DNA of 64,000 nucleotides from Phoronis australis (taxonomy: Eukaryota > Phoronida > Phoronidae): positions 295,753 through 359,752 of the forward strand of contig NMRA01000014.1 of assembly GCA_002633005.1 (NCBI GenBank). The letters are read 5' to 3'. The notes under the pieces are model-generated. The model made no database searches. It saw nothing but the letters and a program-made list of their open reading frames with translations, and was not told the origin of the DNA. Shown one piece after another: positions 10,561 to 21,348 of this stretch. The number at the start of each line of letters is the position of its first letter. Position 1 is the first letter of the stretch. The translations under genes were made by a program, and so were the position numbers.

Positions 10561-11631
10561 TCAGAAAATGATCTTGGATGGCGCCATTTTGAAGATGCAT
10601 GGATTGACTTTTTCTGTGACTTCGTAAGGCCCTTTCCACTGCAGAGTAAGCTTGTTGTGATCTGTGGGAAGTAATACCAACACTCTTTGTCCCACTTGAA
10701 ACTGCTTATCCCTGGCCTTTTTGTCATAGTAATGCTTGTGAATACCCTGTACGTCATACAAGTTTTTTCTAGCCAACTGGCAGGTCTCCTCTAAGTGGTT
10801 CCTGAGCTCGAAGACATACTGGTAAGTATTACGGACGTCGTTGCTGTCTTTCCCTGTCCAGAGTTCGCTCAGTATTTGCATCGGACCTTTCATTGTCCTG
10901 CCGTATAACAACTCAAAGGGTGAAAATCCTGTGCTTGATTGCGGGACTTCTCGGTAAGCAAATAGGACAGCTGGCAGATACCGGTCCCAATTCTTTGGTC
11001 TTTCTTGACACATTTTCTTCAGCATGGCCTTCAGAACACCGGTGATTCTCTCACAGAGCCCGTTACATCGTGGATTGTAAGGGGTCGTGTACAGCTGCTT
11101 TGCACTCACAAGCCTGCTGACCTCCTTCATCAGTTCCGCTGTGAACTACTTTCCACGATCACTCAGGATCTCTCGTGGGAACCTTACTCTACTGAAGACT
11201 TCTAACAATGCTTCAGCCACACGCACTGTCTCAATCTTCGGTAGCGACACTGCTTCTGGATACCTGGTAGCGAAATCTACCACCGTGAGAATGTATCTGT
11301 TTCCCTTGTCGGAAACTGGAGCTATAGGGCCAATCAGGTCGATTGCGATCCTTTTGAAAGGCTCCTCCATCGAAGGCATCTCTCCCAGGGGTACCTTGGT
11401 CACTCGACCTTTCGGGATTGTCTTCTGACAGATGTTGCATGATCTGCAGAATCGGGTCACTTCTGATGCCACTCCTGGAGAATAGAAATTGCTGGTGATA
11501 CGGTCAGTTGTCTTCCTAACACCGAGGTGTCCACCGAGTATAGACTCATGAGCGAGCTTCATCACGGACTTCCGTAAACTACTTGGCACGACAACTTGTT
11601 TCACCTCGTCACCATCTTTCTTTTTGAACAT
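10561..11631 (-). pseudogene. Ty3/Gypsy integrase with one in-frame stop
   Basis: The minus-strand frame carries the H2C2 zinc-binding N-terminus (a H-x-x-x-H in the SILGGHLG region and CRSCNIC) and the retroviral-type integrase core. The core has Asp in IDLIGP, Asp in LSDRG and Glu in NGLCER, with exactly 35 residues between the last two (DD35E). A chromodomain-free tail with YYDKKARDKQF and WKGPYEV follows. A TAG at 11143-11145 interrupts the frame just after LSDRGK, where this family normally has Gln, so a single C-to-T change explains it. A second stop closes the frame at 10561. Integrase would insert the element's cDNA into the genome; this copy cannot make the full protein. Confidence 0.85.
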
Positions 11632-11929
11632 GCGATGAGTATTCCTCGTTGAATCTCCATCACGTATGACCCCTTGCCTTTGGTCTGTCGCTTAACCTTG
11701 GCTTCAGCTTGCTCCCACATCTTTTTCATTGATGAATCTCCATGCTGGGCTTATTTGAACTGCTTTAGTCCCACTTCTTGTATGGTTGGGGACACAGTTA
11801 ACGGTTTAATGTCCGATCTTTGTCGCTCTTCCTGAGCCATGGTAGTTACTGCTACCGCTTCCCTGCTGGATTCATCAGGATCTGTCTCCACCGACTTGTC
11901 GGCCACCTCTTCTCCCTCTAGAGTTGAGG
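11632..11929 (-). pseudogene. Retrotransposon remnant bridging gag and integrase
   Basis: On the minus strand, short frames include a segment with KSVETDPDESSREA and a Gln/Lys-rich piece with EQAEAKVKRQTKG, typical of Gypsy linker regions. No protease Asp-Ser/Thr-Gly, RT YxDD or RNase H motif is visible. About 2 kb of an ordinary pol gene is therefore missing between gag and integrase, an internal deletion. Confidence 0.5.
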
Positions 11930-12442
11930 TCACTGGGTTCTTCTCTTGGGAAGTCGTACCCTTTTACTTTCTCTCCTCAGCCTCACGAGCTTGCCTTCTC
12001 TCCTCAGCCTCAGCCTCAGCACGCGCCTCAGCTTGTTGTTTCTCCACAAACTGTCTGAGGTCGTCTCCCTGCAGACCCATTTCTTGTCCGAGGGCCAAGA
12101 CTGACTCTCTGCGTATCTTTCAAACCTTTCCAGGAAGGTGTCCATATCGTCCTGCTTTTCGTCAAACTTAGGTAGCTTCGGCTTTACACCACCAGTTGAT
12201 CTAACATGGCTACCCTCCGCTGCAACTTGTTCAGCTTTCAGTGCTGCTAGCGCCCTCTCGTGTTCCATTCTTTCTCTCTCCATCTGCTGTTCGGCCTCAC
12301 GAGCTTGCCTTCTCTCCTCAGCCTCAGCCTCAGCACGAGCCTCAGCTTGTTGTTTTTCAACAAACTGTCTGAGATTGTCTCCCTGCAGAACCATTTCTTG
12401 TCCGAGGGCCATCAACTCTCTTAGTTGAGATCTTGTCTCCAT
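11930..12442 (-). pseudogene. Gypsy gag N-terminus with internal duplication
   Basis: The ATG at 12442 starts METRSQLRELM, followed by an acidic/basic coiled-coil region (repeated EARAEAEAEERRQAREAE) and a KLPKFDEKQDD-TFLERFERYA segment, the start of a Gypsy-type capsid. Right after the segment, at about 12095, the sequence jumps back to a copy of the gag start (CCCTCGGACAAGAAATGG occurs at both places) and repeats the coiled-coil stretch in another frame. This ~330-bp duplication looks like template switching during reverse transcription. The rest of capsid and nucleocapsid is missing. A plus-strand open frame at 12138-12428 is its shadow. Confidence 0.75.
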
Positions 12443-12517
12443 AGTCAGTCGCTAATTCCAACAGTCCACTTTATCACACCTTGTTACCGTCAGTAAGCTC
12501 CTGGTGTGCTCGCCAAT

Positions 12518-13249
12518 TGTCACGTTTTCCCCGTGTGTGGGTGGGCGCAGGTTGTTACAGACCGGTGCTAATAGCTTTCGGTGCGAAGATTGACTGAATA
12601 CTGGTTCGAGTTAATCGTTTATTAATCCCGACCGTACGCTCACAAGCTTACTCAAACGAAACGTCCGACGTAATGTCTGTTTATGCTCCAGCCAGTGCTG
12701 CGAAGCCTTTGAACTTCTGAAATACTTCCAGCAACTGTTACACTCGTTGGTTCAATAGCCTGCTGTCTCTGTAGCTGGCTCTCTATTGACTATCGCTGTA
12801 ACTGCTGATTCTCTTCACTGCAACTCAACTGTAGTTCTCCTGATAAACTTTCTTGAACTGGCTTGATCTGACTTGATCTCCCAACTTGATCTTCTCAACT
12901 CACTTAATCTCACTAACACAAACCCGTGCTTGTGTATTTATATCCTGCATTGTTCTGAAACTTTTCATCAATTCAAGCACATTCTAGAACTTTCCTGAAT
13001 CTACCCAACCAGTCTACAAACATGTACTAGTCTCTAGAATATTCCAGACTGCATTAATCACTGTCTTCTAGAAAGTTCCACACTATACTGTAGTAAACAA
13101 ATTACATCATCACTGTTCTGACCTCAGTCTTCTAGAAAGTTCCACACTATTTTGTAGTAAACAAATTACATCATCACTGTACTTAACTCAGGGGTCATGC
13201 CAATCAAACAGAATAACAAAACAAAACAATACAACTAAAAATACTGTCA
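12518..13249 (-). repeat. 5' LTR of the Gypsy element (minus orientation)
   Basis: This 732-bp block is nearly repeated, in the opposite orientation, by the solo LTR at 37260-37970; the shared homology fixes both ends. Read on the minus strand it starts TGACAGTATTTTTAG and ends AAAACGTGACA (TG...CA). It contains a TATA-like TATAAATACACAAGC and a TTAATAAACGA poly(A)-like signal. Next to it, on the internal side, TTGGCGAGCACACCAGG could serve as the tRNA primer site (begins TGG). Confidence 0.8.
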
Positions 13250-13432
13250 GACCATATTGTGACATAAACTTTAACATTATCTCTTATAATTTCCTTAATG
13301 GCGTGTTCGTCCTGGAGGTAATTATTAGACATGACATATTTGTAAAATATCTTTTTGGTGACATCGGTCCGACGTGCAGGGACTTCATAGCTAATTCTGG
13401 ACACAAATCGCTTAATATGGAAATCTACAAAA
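13250..13432 (-). other. Unassigned lead between LTR and host repeat
   Basis: An open minus-strand frame runs through this segment (it includes SRISYEVPARRTDV and YLQDEHAIKEII). It ends where the LTR begins, so the LTR element seems to have landed in another sequence that may once have been coding. I do not recognise the family. Confidence 0.3.
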
Positions 13433-13700
13433 GTACCAAATGGATACATAATACCAAATGGGTATTGACCGATTGCCTACCACGTGGGTCGAGCAAAACG
13501 GCAAATTCAAAAACAAGTAACAAATGGGTACAAACTGCCACATAAGCAAATACCATTTCAAGTACCAAACAGCCAATTGGGCTATAGGCCTAACAACCTG
13601 CAAAGCAGGTTCCAGACAAGCTGAGTGAGCAGACCAGCCGGAGTGATAAAAATTAGAAGGAACGTGGTGTTGCGGCTCAGTATTCAGGGTTGTTGATGGA
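13433..13700 (+). repeat. Direct repeat, copy B (right part)
   Basis: Resumes the copy A sequence (TACCAAATGGGTATTG, CTACCACGTGGGTCGA, GCAAAGCAGGTTCCAG, GAGCAGACCAGCCGGAGT) after the insertion and diverges near 13690. The following 13700-14260 shows only AT-rich sequence with several 'atgtaaca/tgttaca' words and no gene. Confidence 0.65.
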
Positions 13701-14268
13701 TGAACAATCCTGTTCACCGCCACAACCTGCGTGGGGGCCGTTAAGTGTGTGAACCGTTTTCCTCCGTGTGGCAAATACCATGTAAACTCATGAAATATGA
13801 CGCCGCTTTCGTAATAGGTAACAATGGTACATTTCTCGCATGTGCATTCGACGTAAATCGTAACAGTTATATAAATGATAACAACTTCTTACATTTTAGG
13901 AGAGGCCTATTAACGTAAAATGTAACAGTTGTCACATTACAGGAAAATGTTACATTTTTGAGCGTATCAGTGCCTAGAGCTCGAACATCCAGTCGCTCCA
14001 AAGCGCAATCAACAGTGGAACTGTAAACGTTTTTTTCTCGATTTATGTACCAAATTATAGTTCATTTTATGGAACCATTGTAATGAATTAATACCCATTT
14101 AGCTAAAATTTTCCAAAATAAAAAAATCAGTGTTCAGAGGTAATTACTGAAAAATAAAACCATTTCATACAGTCTTTCTATATGTAAAAGCAACTACATG
14201 TACATAATGCAGGCTAGTCAATTAACTCACTTGACTTTATAAATGAGAAAGCCAATACCGTCAGGAAC

Positions 14269-14428
14269 CAGAAGCGGATTTAAGGGGGGACAAGGGGGCC
14301 ATGCCCTCCTAAAATTTTCCTCCTACATTCCATTTTTCAGTACCGGGGGATGCGAATGTCTGACGGGCAAACTTCTGGCTAATACTCTGCCCTGCCCCCT
14401 CCTAATCAAAATCCTGGATTCGCCCTTG
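14269..14428. mobile_element. MITE of the CAGGGGCGGATCCAGG family
   Basis: The left end CAGAAGCGGATTTAAGG and the right end (reverse complement CAAGGGCGAATCCAGGATTTT) form imperfect terminal inverted repeats around a GC-rich 160-bp body. Copies are also found at 29889-30178 and 31587-31728. Ends of the form CAGNGGCGGAT resemble short hAT-type MITEs of many animal genomes. An 8-bp target duplication is not clear. Confidence 0.55.
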
Positions 14429-14439
14429 GGAACGTCAGA

Positions 14440-16690
14440 CTGCATTTTCGGTTTTCATAAAATCGACTGCGCCGCGAAGGTCTGACCGAAATGTTAGAGT
14501 ACTATACACCTAATTCACGCACTCAGGAAGCGCGCTTCAAAATGGGGCTCACTACCATAGCTCCATTAATGGCTGATGGGCATAGTTTTGTTCAGGGCTG
14601 TTCGAACGGCGGCAATCCCCAAGGACGTTGGGATTCGGAAGCGTTTGGATGTTGCAATACGCCACGACAAAAGAAAAATATTCCCTGGCAAAATTTATAA
14701 ATGTTTTTGAAAAGTTTGATCATATTTTGTCGCATCCAGGTTGCCGAGCATCTTAGCAACTACCAGTGAACCTTCGGCCAGGCAGGTTGTGTTTTCATGA
14801 CTACGGGTTGAAACACGATGCATTTGTTTCCAAAAAGGACAGAGCCCTCAGTCCTTCAATTTTGGTGCGGAATATTGGCCTTATTCCGCTCTCAAAAATA
14901 TTGAAAATCACGCGAAATTCCCCTCACGAGGCCTAAAAATTCCCCAACAGTGACTGAAAATTTCCCTTCGAAGTTCAAATCACTTGTAACTACACAGTTG
15001 ACAATTTGAAAGAGCACAAAATGCTACTTGAGACAGAGCCTATGAGAGCTTGAAACAGGGAGGGGGTGATATTGATGGTGATCAGAAGGCACAGGCACCT
15101 TCCCCTCTGATGAACGAGGCTCCTGAAGGAACACGATAACTATACTTCTACTGCCCAGTTAATTGAAATTAAGCTCTAAAACGAGATGACTTATTGTTTC
15201 AGGTTAGGTTTTGAACGAACTAACTAGATGTTTTAATTTTAGAATTATGATTTCAACTTTGTCCAGATTGATATTTGAAACCTAACATGTGAAATAGATG
15301 TAAGAATAATTAAAACTAAGATAGCAGATTGGTTTTCAAATATTTTTTGCTTCAATTACCAGCCTGGTTTTCTATTTTGATAAAAATAATGTTAATAACA
15401 TCAATCATTCCTGCAGATTCATGGCAGGTTAATCTTAGTCTCAGTAGTCCCTAACTCACTACCAGGACTTAGGCTACGCTTGATGTTAATATTCTTGACC
15501 AACAAATTAAATCAGCTATGACTTACACATGGCAGGAAAATGCGAAGAGCCACCTTGTCAAATAGGCCTACATGTATATCTTCAACTAGTCCAGAATAGG
15601 AGCAGATGACCTGGTTTGTGTAGGAAGCATTTTTATCAACAACTGACAAGAAGAAAAGTAACTCCGCATTCAGCACATATACCTAATCCGTAACACGATT
15701 GCCCCAATTTGGTAATTTATTATTTACTTTTCATGTTTCGAAACTAGTTCTCTGAAAACTTACAACCTTTCGTCCTACAACTCTTTGGTTCATTGACTTC
15801 TTCTCGAAATACCATCCATTTAACTAACGCAATGTCAACTCCCTCTTTGTTTAGGTGGCACTAAACAGTTAGGCTGTGGCCACGGCCAATTTGTACTCCC
15901 AAATATTAAAATTTTGGGGTAGGCTAAGTTTGATGGCATTTTGTAGGTAAGCATTGCATGTAGGCTCAGTGAATGTGGTTTGCTTGTGTTTGTGAACATG
16001 CTGAGAATAAAAAGGCCACTTGTGCGGCTGTAGCTGCACTCTTCTTCAAGATGGTGAACCCCTGCTGCATTTGTGCATTGTAGTGTAGCAACTGAGAAAT
16101 TGTTAGTCCTCAAACAAGCCAGATTTGCAAAAAAAGAACTAGTTGGTTGACAATACTTTTGAACTACATTTTGGAATCGGTAGGAAATTTGCTTTCGGAA
16201 TCTAATGTTGGCTTTAGTCGAGCCTCGGCTGGGAAGTGGTGGTTTTGGGGTGAAATGTGCCGATTTTGCATCTTTTTCCCTATTTTTCTTAGTCTAGTTT
16301 GGTTTTCAGTGGGAGTAAAAGTGTCAAAAATACAAGAAGGGATGAAGTTTCTGTTTTCATCTGTATGGCTTGTGATGTGAAATGACTCAAAACTGTTCTT
16401 TATTTGCGTGCAGTTTTTGACAGAGTGAAGCAAGGGTGAAGAGTTCAATGATGTGTGTTTTGACAGGCAAGCACCTGTGAGAACTGTTCTGTGCCTCCTT
16501 ATGGCAGTGAGCCTCGCTTTGAGTGTTAAAGAAGAATCCCACCATATCTAAGTAGTTTTTTACCGTCTTAATCGGTCTATATCTACATCGCCTCTTATAC
16601 GGTCGCCCTTACCTTGCCAAAAGGTGTCGCGTTAACCTTTGAGGAAGGTGAGAAGCGACGCGGCGACGTCAGTGGTTCGTCTGCAGAGCG
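14440..16690. other. Unannotated stretch
   Basis: Several open frames of 60-95 codons without domains, splice context or poly(A) signal. I see no gene, RNA or repeat boundary. Confidence 0.4.
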
Positions 16691-16691
16691 A

Positions 16692-17021
16692 ATGCCGCGA
16701 TATTGCGGTGCATCGGTTCCCACTACTTCGAACTATGAAGCTGCGAAGAAAGCGGGTATATCGTTTTTTAGACTTCCTCGAGAGCCCGAAATGCTTAGGA
16801 AGTGGCTCGCGGTAGTGAAGAATGAAAGTTATGCTGTTAATAGCAAGTATGAGGCCGTGAAATATCTCCGTTTCTGTGGCCGGCATTTCGTCGACAGTGA
16901 TTTCTCTGACGAATTCCGGCTTACCAAAGAACTATCCATACGTTCCGTTCCTATGCATGTTCACGGCGCCTGTCTAGTATTTCTTGATCAGTATATTCCG
17001 GTTCGAACTGATAGCCTGTGA
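16692..17021 (+). CDS. THAP-like domain protein (109 aa)
   Basis: The first ATG in the frame is 16692 (an in-frame TTG lies further upstream). The product shows most of the THAP layout: MPRYC at the start, ISFFRLPRE matching the Phe-x-x-Pro block, KW (invariant Trp), and FCGRHF giving the C-x2-H pair, then DSDF and SVP in place of AVPT. The second Cys of the N-terminal pair is missing (Val/Pro there), so zinc binding would be impaired. THAP proteins bind DNA through this finger. The frame ends in TGA, and AATAAA lies at 17181-17186, so it could be a one-exon gene or the capped remnant of a longer one. Codon use looks natural. It is the least damaged THAP frame in the window. Confidence 0.55.
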   Translation: MPRYCGASVPTTSNYEAAKKAGISFFRLPREPEMLRKWLAVVKNESYAVNSKYEAVKYLRFCGRHFVDSDFSDEFRLTKELSIRSVPMHVHGACLVFLDQYIPVRTDSL

Positions 17022-17180
17022 AACCTAACAACCCGTGAAGTCTTCGTCGGATGAGCTCTTGACTAAGTCGGGATTGGCGCCGGGCGAGTTGCCATGTAGA
17101 CGTTTATTATTCTGTGTTCTGTTTCCAAATGAATTATTCTCATCCTAAAATGATCCTAACCAATGCTTATATGAAACTGA

Positions 17181-17186
17181 AATAAA
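17181..17186 (+). terminator. Poly(A) signal AATAAA
   Basis: Lies 160 nt after the stop of the THAP-like frame in the same direction, in an AT-rich context. Confidence 0.45.
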
Positions 17187-17199
17187 GTCTTTCTCATTA

Positions 17200-19684
17200 G
17201 ATACAATGTGTAATGCCTTGGAGTGCTCGTGAGTGCAAAAGTTTTGAGAAGCCAGCAATGACTAAACTACTGAGTTAGGCTACCGGCTTTTGATGCTGGC
17301 ATTGATAGGTAATTGACCGGGCACCGAGACCGTGTGAGCGCATGATAATTCAGCGTTTGCTGACAGAAGCTGTTGTGAAACATTTACTCAATTTTATATG
17401 CTATTGTCACATATTAGGGAAATCTTTATTTAGAAATACAAATAGTTCAAATCGTTGTTACTGCACAACCTTTGCCCTGAAGGTTTGTGGAAGGGGAGCT
17501 TCGCGGCCCCCGACAAGTATGTAGATTTCCAGTTTCGTGGCTAATTCACATAAAGTATACGTGCACATTATTTCTTTGGCTCACTATTATAGTGACTGGA
17601 GGTTTAGTTTCCAACTCAAGCTGGTTTATGTTCGTGCCAGTCCCGGCGGCCGCGACGGGCCTGTTCGGGTTCCGAGCCACTGGTCGGGATAACAAGCGTT
17701 TTGTGTGTTTAGAAGTAAAAAATCACATGTATAAACAACACAGATCTAAGTTCTCCTGTCTGTATTTCACGGAAGAATACTTCAAATTTATCTCGGAACA
17801 GACCTCAAACTCCTACTACCGCATTACCCTTGGTAAATTGGCCTGCCGAACTTTGTAGGCTACGGTGTGTCCAAATACCAGTAAATCCGTAACAGCGAAA
17901 TAAAAGAAAACACGCCTTTGTAAGACCTCGGTGTATTTTTAAGGGTTTTACATCGAAGTTTGATGATTTATTGGTGTTAAACGATGAATTCAAGCGATAA
18001 GCTGACACCACTAACCCCTGTTGTGAACTGCTCAACACACTGCGTGTGAAACCAATTACGTCATTGGATAATTTCAACACCTCCGCACCTCAACACGCAA
18101 CCGAACGTGCCGTTATCGAGTAGAACTATTCGATCTAAATTGATACAAAATAGGTTGTTTTTTGGGTGGCATTATCCTTTAATGTCGCAGCGTAAATTAG
18201 AAGTATTGCGTCTCAACTGTAAACGCAGTTGCAGAAAACTGCCTAGCCCGCCACCTAGAGATTGAAGTTTTGCCCTGAGCTACCACATGTGTCCTTCCAG
18301 CTGCTCGGTTGGCCTACGCATACCTGAAACATTTACCGGAGTTAAATACCAACAGGAGTTTGAAAGCAGTAACTGCGCAGACACGAACTTTATTAAAAAC
18401 ACCTATATATAAAACATCTTCATGAGACCTGTCAGACAAGTTATCTATTGTCGTGCATTCGATACTAGAGTGGCGATGTGTCGATACCTTGGTTTGTTCT
18501 TGTTGACGGTGCTAACGGTGAGGATTTTGAATTTAGCTACATGGGCTCATCATTCCACTTGGAAATCATACAATTTTTGAACACTTTTATTACCTTCAGC
18601 TTGAGCGTACGCTTTTGACCTTCAGTTGTTTTGTAGTAGCTTGACAAAAGTGAGTCTTTTTGGGTACACTCGATCTTCTTTTGCAGTGCACAGGTAGGCA
18701 CGCGAAAATTGAGAAATTGGCAGCTTGAAGCAAAATGTCAATGTTTGAAAATGAATATGAAGCGCATTCATATAGTAGATGCCTCGATAATCCAACTTTT
18801 AGTGCGTTCGCGCAACAAGTGTTTGTTTTTGTGTTGGAACATAAACTATCATGTGCTTTCATGGTACCTGGCTCCATTGGCTTCACGGTTTTTAAGCAAA
18901 AAAAAAACAAAACAAAAAACAAACAAGAGTTCTAGTTTTCCACCATTTTTGAATGCGCATGAAATTCTGATAGGAGTGACTGTTAAATCGTCTCAAATCT
19001 ATTTTATCTTAATTTGAATTTTTTGAATCTCATTCTGATTTTGGTGACGGTACATGTAAAAGACCTTTTTTGTAAATGTGGGATTTATGCTCAGTTGAGG
19101 CCTAGGATTAAGACAGGTATTCGAAAAGTGGGAACAAGTAAAAGACTGGACTTCTAAATTGCAGTTAATTAGAAGTCCGGTGCCGGCTAATCAGACAACA
19201 TACCCGCCAAACTGGTACCCAGACCTGTTATCCACACCCCCAAACTCCACACACGCACTAAAAATGCTCCAAACCAGTAGTTTTAACTCCTTGCAACGGA
19301 ACTGGATTTCATAGTAGCACCTATAGTCTGCGATCGAGGCGCGTAGATGGAATTGTTTCCGACCATTGGTATTGGCCTATAAAAAGATGCGTAGAACTAT
19401 ATTGTACAAGCGTCAAATAATACATGCACACCAAGTGTATCCGATTTGCAATAGATGCTGTCAAGTGGTAAAAAAGACGTGCATTCTCCTACAGGTGCTG
19501 GCTAGCAGCTCCGCCTGCAAACTGAGAACAACGATCGTAATCATTCCTGTGTTTCAACCATGTACGTATCGAGTGTGCCTAAACATAACTGACAACAGGA
19601 CGACAGCGGAGAAGGACGCTCCTCCTTCGCGCAACGACCCTAAATACTGGATGGTATACAAGTAAGTGCTATTGGACTATGAAT
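17200..19684. other. Unannotated stretch
   Basis: Contains an unassigned open frame ending at 17858 with AATAAA about 40 nt later (17901), and an A-rich tract at 18897-18925. No domain recognised. Confidence 0.35.
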
Positions 19685-19750
19685 CATGCGCGCACCCAGG
19701 GAGACTCCTCGAAAGAGCCCCCCCCACCTCCATTTGGCAAAGTGGGCAAA
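19685..19750 (+). mobile_element. Truncated MITE of the CATGCGCGCACCCA family
   Basis: Starts with the terminal CATGCGCGCACCCAG and continues CATTTGGCAAAGTGGGCAAAAAG, similar to the copy at 38349-38617. It is cut off where the HINE-like array begins, so the array lies across its other end. Confidence 0.5.
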
Positions 19751-20305
19751 AAGCTTTTACTTAAGTGATACAGTGTACATTACGGAGAGCATTTATATTC
19801 ATGGTGGTTCAACCAATTGCCTATCAAGTTCTATTGATCACATGGATATGACTCAAAATGCACCGGATTGACCCGAAATGGGTCAAGGGGTGCATTCCAT
19901 CAAATTGCTTCTTCTCTTACAGGTTTTTAGGTAGAATGTCCGAATTTTGATAACTAGCAGGCACTACAGTTGTGCATCCGAAATTTACGTGGCATTTAAA
20001 TCGGATCAAGGGTACCGAGTTTTCGGGTAAAAGGTCATTAAGTGCAAAAGTGATTTTTTAGCTAGACCTTACATGATCACGTATATAGTTTTCTTCGTAA
20101 AGAAAATCCAGTCACAATCTTTGGGGTCATTAGGTGCAACTGTGTGGTCATTAGGGGCAGATTTCCGTTGATATTCTTACTCTTCACTCTTGCTCTTTCA
20201 CACAAAGGATGAAACTGCTAAGCAATGTAATGCCCCTATACTTCACTATGCACATGCATACACCACGCGAAGAGTTGTAAGTGCGCATTTGCAAATGCTT
20301 TCTAG
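19751..20305 (+). mobile_element. HINE-like unit (array B, unit 1)
   Basis: Second-family unit marked by CAAAATGCACCGGATTGACCCGAA and GGTCATTAAGTGCAA. It ends with the palindrome GCATTTGCAAATGC (20285-20298) and CTAG (20302-20305), followed by TTATTCTTATTC. The same design as array A with a different hairpin. Confidence 0.55.
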
Positions 20306-21348
20306 TTATTCTTATTCTTCTTTCTTCCTTTTCAGATTGTTAGTACTTTTACTTCGATTCGCTAACAACTTTCATATTCACTGTGGTTCTTAGGTTCATC
20401 ATTGTTTTTTTCTGGTTATAATGGTTTAACCCAAAATGCACCGGATTGACCCGAAACAGGTCAATGGGTGCATTTTTACAAAATACTTCTTATTCTACAG
20501 GTTTTAAGATAGACTCTTCGAATTTTGGTAACAAGTAGACACTAGAGATCTACACCTGAAATTTACTTGGAATTCCAATCGGATGAAGGGAACTGTGTTT
20601 CCGGGTCAAAGGTCATTAAGTAAAAAATAATGTGATTTTTGAGCTAGACCTTTCATAATCGTGCATATGATTACCATTCATAAATTAAGTTCATTCACAA
20701 ACTTTGGGCTCACTAGGTGCAACTTTGGGGTCACTAAGTGCATTTTTCTGTTGAATTTAAGACTTTTTCAATCAGCTTGTACCTGTATGATGCATTAGGA
20801 AGAGCGTTCAAATTCATGGTGGTTCAACCGATTGCCTATCAAATTCTATTGATCTCATGGATTTGACTCAAAATGCACCGATTGACCCGAAACAGGTCAA
20901 GGAGTGCATTTGTGTCAAATTGCTTCTTCTTCGACAGGTTTTTAGATAGACTCTCCAGATTTTGATAACAAGCAGGCACTAGAGAAGGATATCCGAAATT
21001 TACGTGGAATTTAAATCGGATCAAGGGAGCCGAGTTTCCAGGTCAATGGTCATTAAGTGCAAAAGTGATTTTTGAGTTAGACCTTACATAATCACATATG
21101 TAGTTTTCAATAGTAAAGAAAATTCAGTCACAAATTTTGGGGTCATTAGGTGCAACTGTGTGGTCATTAGGTGCGGTTTTCCGATGATATACTTACTCTT
21201 TGCTCTCGCGCTTTCATAGTTACCAGGGACATCTCTCTCTTTCACAAAACGATGCAACATCTATACAATGTAATGCCCCTATACTTTAATATGAATATGC
21301 ATACACCACGCGCAGAGTTGTAAGTGCGCATACGCAATTGCGTTCTAG
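20306..21348 (+). mobile_element. HINE-like unit (array B, unit 2)
   Basis: T-rich start, two ~435-bp core repeats (landmarks near 20433 and 20866), near-DR1 GGGTCAAAGGTCA around 20603, and a 3' end with palindrome CGCAATTGCG (21333-21342) and CTAG (21345-21348). Confidence 0.55.

Larger units (their letters stand above)
10097..13432 (-). mobile_element. 3.3-kb insertion holding a decayed Gypsy (Ty3-type) LTR element
   Basis: The insertion is bounded by direct copies of GTACCAAAT (10088-10096 and 13433-13441), and comparison with copy A of the host repeat confirms the empty site. Reading the minus strand it contains an unassigned 183-bp lead (13432-13250), one LTR (13249-12518), a primer-site region, a gag start, a bridging remnant and an integrase. 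Protease, reverse transcriptase and RNase H are absent. No second copy of the LTR is found at the left end; 10097-10383 has different sequence. A 9-bp duplication is longer than usual for Gypsy (4-6 bp), so the outer ends may belong to another element into which the retrotransposon inserted. Confidence 0.6.

Noticed and set aside
12138-12428. Plus-strand Ser/Ala-rich ORF
   Set aside because: Shadow of the gag coiled-coil region on the other strand.
17487-17858. 123-codon ORF with AATAAA downstream
   Set aside because: Open frame plus signal is suggestive, but there is no recognisable domain or clear start; kept only as a note in the unannotated stretch.
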